The position numbers and the translations under genes are program-made. Positions 59,165 through 64,000 of a DNA stretch of 64,000 nucleotides are shown here, in pieces (positions within the stretch are counted from its first letter, which is position 1; each line of letters begins with the position of its first letter). The stretch is from Selaginella tamariscina (taxonomy: Eukaryota > Streptophyta > Lycopodiopsida > Selaginellales > Selaginellaceae). Below the pieces are notes generated by a model, which searched no databases, had not been told where the DNA came from, and worked only from the letters and a program-made list of their open reading frames with translations. The DNA lies in NCBI GenBank assembly GCA_003024785.1, contig PUQB01000103.1:1-64000 (forward strand), written 5' to 3'.

Positions 59165-59345
59165 CATGGAATATATAGGTCAACAGTAATCGTCAGCTGA
59201 ATAGTTGCCAGGAGAAGTGGATGCATCATGGATGTTAAATTTAATCTATCAAAACCTCCATATCCACAGTATGGACTGGCTCTTCAGCTTTGTATTGTTC
59301 TTCCTCAGACTTGTCTGTATCTACATCTTCACGGGGAAGAGCATT
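59165..59345 (+). pseudogene. Relic of a P450 promoter, 5' UTR and first codons
   Basis: From about 59205 the sequence matches the 5' end of the P450 at 30336 on the other strand: GGAGAAGTGGATGCATCATG, TTTAATCTATCAAAACCTC, then ATGGACTGGCTCTTCAGCTT at 59282. The short frame reads MDWLFSFVLFFLRLVCIYIF and stops soon after, at 59345. A TATA-like AATATATAGG lies upstream at about 59174-59183. Nothing of the rest of the P450 follows. It is a truncated duplicate of the P450 promoter and membrane-anchor codons. Confidence 0.8.
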
Positions 59346-60819
59346 TAATATGTTTTTATTAATTGATTTATAGAATATTCCATTAAATATTTTATTATGC
59401 ATTTATTTTTTAACCTTTTTCTCTTTCTTACATTAATATTAACTTGAATATTAGAAAAGACTTTGTATTGTATAAATTATGTAAGTTACTTACATAATAT
59501 ATTTACATAGTTACGGTGATTCATGCATAAGGTGGACCACAACATTTTCATCTTGCTCAATAAAGTTAAACCTCCTCTACTGCTGGTTCTTATTGTGTTG
59601 GAATTATTAATTCTTACTCAGTGTGTGATTACAAGTTCTTTGTCCTCATCTAGTCCTCTATAATGTCTAGGACACTAAGTATAGTTAAACTAGAGCCACA
59701 TACAGAATCCACTACACATCCTTTTAGTGGACATGGACATGTAACCAAAAACTCATAGAGATCACCATGTATTGCTTATAATCATACCTTCTTTAACATG
59801 TTCTTATCATCAAGTTCCATTGTGAAGTAGTTATTGTTGAGGTCGTAATTATTGTAATATATTGTAGTAAATACATGACTTGATTCTATTGTGCAAGCCA
59901 ATATCATGGTGAGTGTTGTTTTTAAAATTATCAAGTAGTTAGTTATTGAAATCTAAATATGACTATGTTGTTTACCTTTATTGTCCAAAGTTATCATATT
60001 ATGATCCCAATACAATCATGTAACTTTTGACTCTTTTCAATTCAAGCTCTTTAATCTTGAAGGTATCTTGTCTGTTGGAGTGAACATATATATTAATCCG
60101 TTGTTGTCCACAATTTTCATTGATAACCCCATTAAAACCTAAACTATGTCTATACTATACATATTCCAAGCCTCTACCATGTCATCCTTCCCCAATTGGA
60201 ACCTTGTTGGTATTCTAGCTAAAAATAAATGTGCACGATAATTCTTAACTTTCTTACGATACTTGTATGTAGTCTGGTTGCATTGTTCCATGATAGTTTT
60301 CAACTTGTTCCACATGTCGTTCTTGACAATGTTAATCAAGTCCATAATATATGTTGGCCATGTTTACTACTTCTACCTTTATTTTAGTTGTTATCTCCCT
60401 CTTATTTCTTCTTTCTCCCTCCTCTGCAATGCGTTGGTGACTTGCTTATTAATGGAGCAACCATTTTCTCTATCTCTAGAGCCACATATATCCATGTTCT
60501 TCTTAATAGCTAGATATCATGTCAATGGTGATGTTCCTTTCTTACTCTTGTACTCCTCACAGTCTGGACAGTAACCAAATGTCCAATTCAACCACCAAGG
60601 ACAATTATTTACTTTATAAAGTGTCATACTTTTTGCATGTTGTTCTTCTGTGTACATTATCTGTTCCGGATCTAAGTTCTTTCATTCTAATGTCAAAGGT
60701 GGAATAATTTTGATCTTCTTTTCAATTAACATCTTTCTTAACCACATAAAATAATCAGTTAAATTTCTAAATACAAAAATAAGTTTTCTTTTTTAAATAA
60801 TTTACTTTAAATTATTAAT
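59346..60819. other. Unassigned region
   Basis: AT-rich, with a few short frames. The minus-strand frame 60139-60345 (MWNKLKTIMEQCNQTTYKYR, then KVKNYRAHLFLARIPTRFQ) has transposase-like or nuclease-like composition but no motif I can assign. No LTR or terminal inverted repeat was found. Confidence 0.45.
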
Positions 60820-60879
60820 TTTAAATTCGTTCTTTTATTACCACTTGAGCCCAAGTGGTACTAAAAGGACGAATTTAAG
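60820..60879. repeat. Long hairpin at the edge of the palindrome array
   Basis: TTAAATTCGTTCTTTTATTA and its near-perfect reverse complement TACTAAAAGGACGAATTTAA flank the palindrome ACCACTTGAGCCCAAGTGGT. The whole 59-60 bp segment could fold into one stem with about 27-bp arms. Confidence 0.8.
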
Positions 60880-60899
60880 AACAGTTAAGAAAGAAGAAT

Positions 60900-61315
60900 T
60901 TTAGGATTGTAGGCATGTTCACTATAATGCTAAAATGCCTCTATTTGGTATCACTCAAGCTTGAGTGGTACCAAATGCATTAATACTATAATTTTAACTA
61001 CAGTGTTAAAATGCCTTTAACTGATACCACTCAAGCTCGAGTGATATCAAATGCTCTAATAATAAAACTGTACTTATAGTGTCAAAATGCTTCTAACTGA
61101 TACCACTTGAGCTCCAGTGGTACCAAATGCTTTAATAATAAAACATTCGCTATAATGTCAAAATGCCTTTAACTGGTACCACTTGAGCTCGAGTGGTACC
61201 AGATGCTTTAATAATAAAACATTAGCTACAGTGTTGAAATGCCTCTAACTGGTACCACTCAAGCTCGGAGTGGTAACAATTAGAGGTATTTCGGCATTGT
61301 AGCTATGAATATATT
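60900..61315. repeat. Tandem array of about 76-bp units, each centred on a palindrome
   Basis: Five palindromes with centres near 60960, 61036, 61112, 61187 and 61264 are spaced about 76 bp apart. The best is CTGGTACCACTTGAGCTCGA followed by GTGGTACCAG (61173-61202, 30 bp, near perfect). Others are TTGGTATCACTCAAGC/TTGAGTGGTACCAA and variants with GAGCTC or AAGCTT at the centre. Between them lies a shared spacer (AAATGCTTTAATAATAAAAC, then TAYAGTGTCAAAATGCCTYT). The last unit is extended by an outer inverted repeat (TAGCTACAGTGTTGAAATGC against GCATTGTAGCTA to its right). Confidence 0.88.
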
Positions 61316-61648
61316 GTGGAAACAATGATAGAACTGGACTTGAAAGACTCTCATCTTTGAAATTTTACATTAGAAGTGTGTGATGGGACAAATGTTATAG
61401 TGGTAATTTTTATAAATAACAATGATGTGGTTATGTTTATGAACGTTGTAACTAAAATAAAAATGTATATAGTCCCATTTTCTTAATAATTAATAATTTT
61501 AATTATTTAATTAGCATTTTTTAATATAAAGAAATAATTTTTAAAATAATATATGTTTAAAGAAAGAATATTCTTTAAAATTTTATGTTTAAATATTAAT
61601 AATTAATACTTAAGTATTAATTAAAGATTTTTTTATATTCCCATTTTC

Positions 61649-62267
61649 ATGTACCATTCCCATTTTAGTTACAATGTTAGTTTATATGGTGATTTGGGAA
61701 AAACATTGAAAAAACACAGTCCAAAAAATCTTCAAAATATAGATCGAGCTTGCCATTTCGAGGTTGGAGAACAATCAACTTCATGTGCACATGATGCATT
61801 TCAAAATTCAACATTCATTATTTCAATTATGCAAAGAATTGTTAGCACTTGCTTGATCAAGGACTACATTCAATATGCAAAAATTAAATCAATGGAGGAA
61901 TTATTGATAGAATACAATGGTAATAAAGTTTTTGAGTTGCCACCAGTGACTCCACCAATAAATTCTATGCAATGAATGGAGTAGTCGTTTATCCATACAT
62001 CTTATGTTGTGAAAACACAATGTGTTCGCAAGTGTTAATGACAGAAATAGAGAATAGAAAGGAATGCTACGTAAAGCACCTTTACAAGGAGAACAACTAT
62101 GTAAGGAGCATGGAACTCTCAAATGCAAAGTCAAAATCTATGTTGAGTCATGTTTTAGTATTATAAATTATGCTAAGCCTCACGATGTCAAGCTAAGTAG
62201 ACTTGTCATGAACTGTTCAATTCATAGGCATCCTCCTTATGTCATACAAAATAAAACAGAAATTTAA
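61649..62267 (+). pseudogene. Cysteine-rich reading frames of unknown family
   Basis: Three consecutive plus-strand frames overlap and read as parts of one decayed protein: 61649-61975 (GDLGKTLKKHSPKNLQNIDR, FIISIMQRIVSTCLIKDYIQ, FELPPVTPPINSM), 61972-62100 (VVVYPYILCCENTMCSQVLM, ECYVKHLYKE) and about 62075-62267 (LCKEHGTLKCKVKIYVESCF, RLVMNCSIHRHPPYVIQNK). The Cys pairs CC..C, C..C and C..H..C suggest a zinc-binding fold. I do not recognise the family. It lies between the palindrome array and the fold-back at 62505, so the three may belong to one unknown mobile element. Confidence 0.45.
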
Positions 62268-62504
62268 AAAATGAAAAAGATGGTGGAGGAGAAGACTAAG
62301 TAATCAAGATCAAAAAGACCAAGATTGATTCAAAATGAAGTTATCCAAGATATGGTGAAATTGAAGCTTTTCATAATGGATGAGAGCCAACATGATTCAT
62401 TAATAACATAAGAATTACTCAATATGTTAAACAAACTAAAATCATTTATTGATAATAAAAAGTATGTTTATTAGAGTATAAGTATTTAAAGATACTATTC
62501 ATTT
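62268..62504. other. Linker between unknown frames and fold-back
   Basis: AT-rich. A Lys/Glu-rich plus-strand stretch (KMVEEKTK, then RPRLIQNEVIQDMVKLKLFI) may be a decayed continuation of the preceding frames. Nothing else seen. Confidence 0.35.
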
Positions 62505-62588
62505 GTACCACTCGAGCTAGTGTAGTACCAATTGGCAATAGTTGAGCTCGATTATTGCAAAATGGTAATACACTAGCTCGAGTGGTAC
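62505..62588. repeat. 84-bp fold-back sharing the array palindrome motif
   Basis: The left arm is GTACCACTCGAGCTAGTGTA plus GTACCA (62505-62530). The right arm, TGGTAATACACTAGCTCGAG plus TGGTAC (62563-62588), is its reverse complement with one mismatch. The 32-bp loop itself contains a nested inverted repeat, CAATA...GTTGAGCTCGAT...TATTG. The ACCACTCGAGCT core is the same as in the array at 60945-61280. Confidence 0.88.
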
Positions 62589-62803
62589 TCTTTAACACTT
62601 ATTGTTAAATAAAAAATATAATATAACTCAAACTCGAGCGATATATCAAAATATAATTGTGATGTTCTTACAAATTAAGAAGGTGGGTGGGTGTACAACA
62701 TCCAACAAGACAAGAGACCATATAAAAACAAATTCTCAAGTACAATATATCTTCAACAACACATAAATACAATTTCTTTCAGGGATTTCAATATCCATAT
62801 CAA

Positions 62804-63022
62804 TTGACAAATCCAACAAAGGAAAAGTACTTGATAATAAAAATGTCAATAAAAGGACTTAGAATTGGAGTAGATATAGTGAAAAAAATGCAATCAAGAG
62901 AAGATTTGGAAGAAGAATGGGTGCATTTTGATTTCATGCACCAAAGAAATGATTGGACAACAATGGTGCACATGTTTACGATCCAAAGTAAGTATAATAT
63001 GTTTCTTAAAACAATCAACTAA
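62804..63022 (+). other. Short open frame, function unknown
   Basis: A 72-codon frame (MTNPTKEKYLIIKMSIKGLR, then VDIVKKMQSREDLEEEWVHF) with charged, helix-like composition. A further decayed stretch at about 63120-63290 (ELHFKLVFQGFMSDEAKANE) may be its continuation across an intron or lesion. No family recognised. It lies just ahead of the family C LTR at 63421. Confidence 0.3.
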
Positions 63023-63850
63023 CACATAATAGCAATTATAACTATTATAAACATAACTACTTGCGAATTCAAAACAAAAGATGTTGTTGCACAATCATTG
63101 TTTTAGAGCAAACTAAATAGCATAGTAGAGGAGAGCTGCATTTCAAACTTGTGTTCCAAGGATTCATGTCCGACGAGGCAAAAGCAAATGAGAATGTAGT
63201 TAGGAGGTGTACTTTGGTGGCAAGAATTGTCCAGAGAGGGAGAGGTCTAATGTTTTCCATTTCAAACAAAGCATGCATATACACACAATAAAAAATATAA
63301 ATGTGGAACATCAACAAGAACATTTAAGGATGTACAAAGAATAGTTGAATGCTTAAACAAAAGCAAAAGTAGAATAATGTTTTTTCAAAATTCAAAAATG
63401 GTGAAAAAAAAGGTCAAATTTGTCATAGTTTTTACTATGACTCGACCTTTTACTTTGAAGGTTGATTATTGTTACCTACTATACTATGTTGATGAACCCT
63501 AGATGTAGTGAGAAACAATCTCACTTAGTGCACTTAGGTGTTTAGGGGTAATCCAGTCGGTTATCCTTAGATATAACGAAAAACTTTAAGCAAAGGTAAC
63601 ACTTACCTTTTAGAAAAAATCCACTCCCAATTTTGACATCCCAGTTAAGTTTTTCGGTTAATGTAGATGAGTTTGACATATTAAATAGAGTTAGGAACAC
63701 CCCCAGGGTCCCTAGGGTTTCCCTAACCCATGTCCTAAATCCCCACCCCCCTCGGGTAGGGTTTAGGGGTAGGAGTTAGTTAATTACAACTCATCTCATT
63801 TAACTAAGGGGCTGGCATTTCATGCCAACCCACTTACACATATACGAAAA

Positions 63851-63888
63851 GAGGAGGGGAGGGGGAGGGAGGGGAGGGGGAGGGGGGG
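63851..63888 (+). repeat. G-run next to the LTR TATA box
   Basis: GAGGGGAGGGGGAGGGAGGG continues as further GGGG/GGGGG runs to 63888: at least six runs of three or more G separated by single A. Immediately downstream, TATAAATAAGG at 63897-63907 is the LTR TATA box. Confidence 0.85.
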
Positions 63889-63896
63889 CTCTGGCA

Positions 63897-63907
63897 TATA
63901 AATAAGG
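63897..63907 (+). promoter_or_regulatory. TATA box of the family C LTR
   Basis: TATAAATAAGG sits in the middle of the LTR and is conserved in the other C LTRs (minus strand near 41420, 46800 and 27375). It probably drives element transcription. Confidence 0.6.
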
Positions 63908-64000
63908 TAGAGTATATAGGAGTGAGGGTTCCTGGGTTCATGACTGAGTTCATTACTCTTCTCTCCGTGCAAGCTTTAGCTTATGTCATCAAGGCACAAT

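Larger units (their letters stand above)
63421..64000 (+). repeat. Family C LTR, plus strand, running off the window
   Basis: It starts TGTCATAGTTTTTACTATGA at 63421, the same terminal hairpin as the other C LTRs, and follows them through the CCCTAGGGTTTCCC region to the promoter. The plus orientation and diverged sequence show an independent, older insertion. Confidence 0.82.

Noticed and set aside
60139-60345. Possible transposase frame (MWNKLKTIMEQCNQTTYKYR)
   Set aside because: Composition is suggestive but no catalytic motif or terminal repeat supports a named transposon family.
60900-61315. CRISPR array interpretation of the 76-bp repeat series
   Set aside because: The spacers are also repeated, the units are palindromic and the context is a plant nuclear genome.
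61649-63340. A Polinton-like or large-virus insertion
   Set aside because: No capsid, polymerase, packaging ATPase or long terminal inverted repeat is visible.

Overview
The window is nuclear DNA of a land plant. Genes are intron-rich, promoters carry TATA boxes, and more than two thirds of the sequence is nested LTR-retrotransposon debris. The mix of a DUF26 cysteine-rich receptor kinase (vascular plants), a Crinkler-type NTPase gene, an HSPA12-like Hsp70 fragment and a chromodomain Ty3/gypsy element of the kind common in non-seed plants points to a seedless vascular plant (lycophyte or fern). That placement is inference, not proof. Layout. 1-25669 is a stack of two LTR families. Family A is a chromovirus with gag, PR, RT, RNase H, IN and chromodomain; family B has gag-PR plus a long extra coiled-coil region and no visible RT or IN. 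Left to right the order is A(+), B(-), A(+), A(-), B(+), B(-), A(-), which reads roughly as a mirror image about the junction at 13219/13220. 25670-27784 is part of a third family (C, LTR about 1.7 kb). 28813-30336 is a cytochrome P450 gene on the minus strand. 32122-33834 is a rearranged C copy. 35590-49280 is an old Ty3/gypsy element (family E) on the minus strand, into which a miniature LTR element (39044-39965) and a complete, young, apparently non-coding C element (40125-47212, target duplication CCTGA) have inserted. 49281-50850 holds further gypsy scraps. The host gene island runs from about 51565 to 59345: a SAP-domain reading frame, a Crinkler-type NTPase/PHD gene, the 3' end of an HSPA12-like gene, a ten-exon DUF26 receptor kinase (55857-59064), and a stray copy of the P450 promoter and first codons. 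59346-63420 is largely unassigned, AT-rich sequence holding the oddest structure in the window: a tandem array of about 76-bp units, each centred on a 28-30 bp palindrome (60945-61280), with a related 84-bp fold-back at 62505-62588 beyond a cysteine-rich reading frame of unknown origin. 63421-64000 is the start of another C LTR, with a long G-run next to its TATA box. The host genes are not an operon. The P450 and the receptor kinase are each full length apart from single-base frame changes that mostly fall in short homopolymer runs, so sequencing or assembly error must be weighed against decay.
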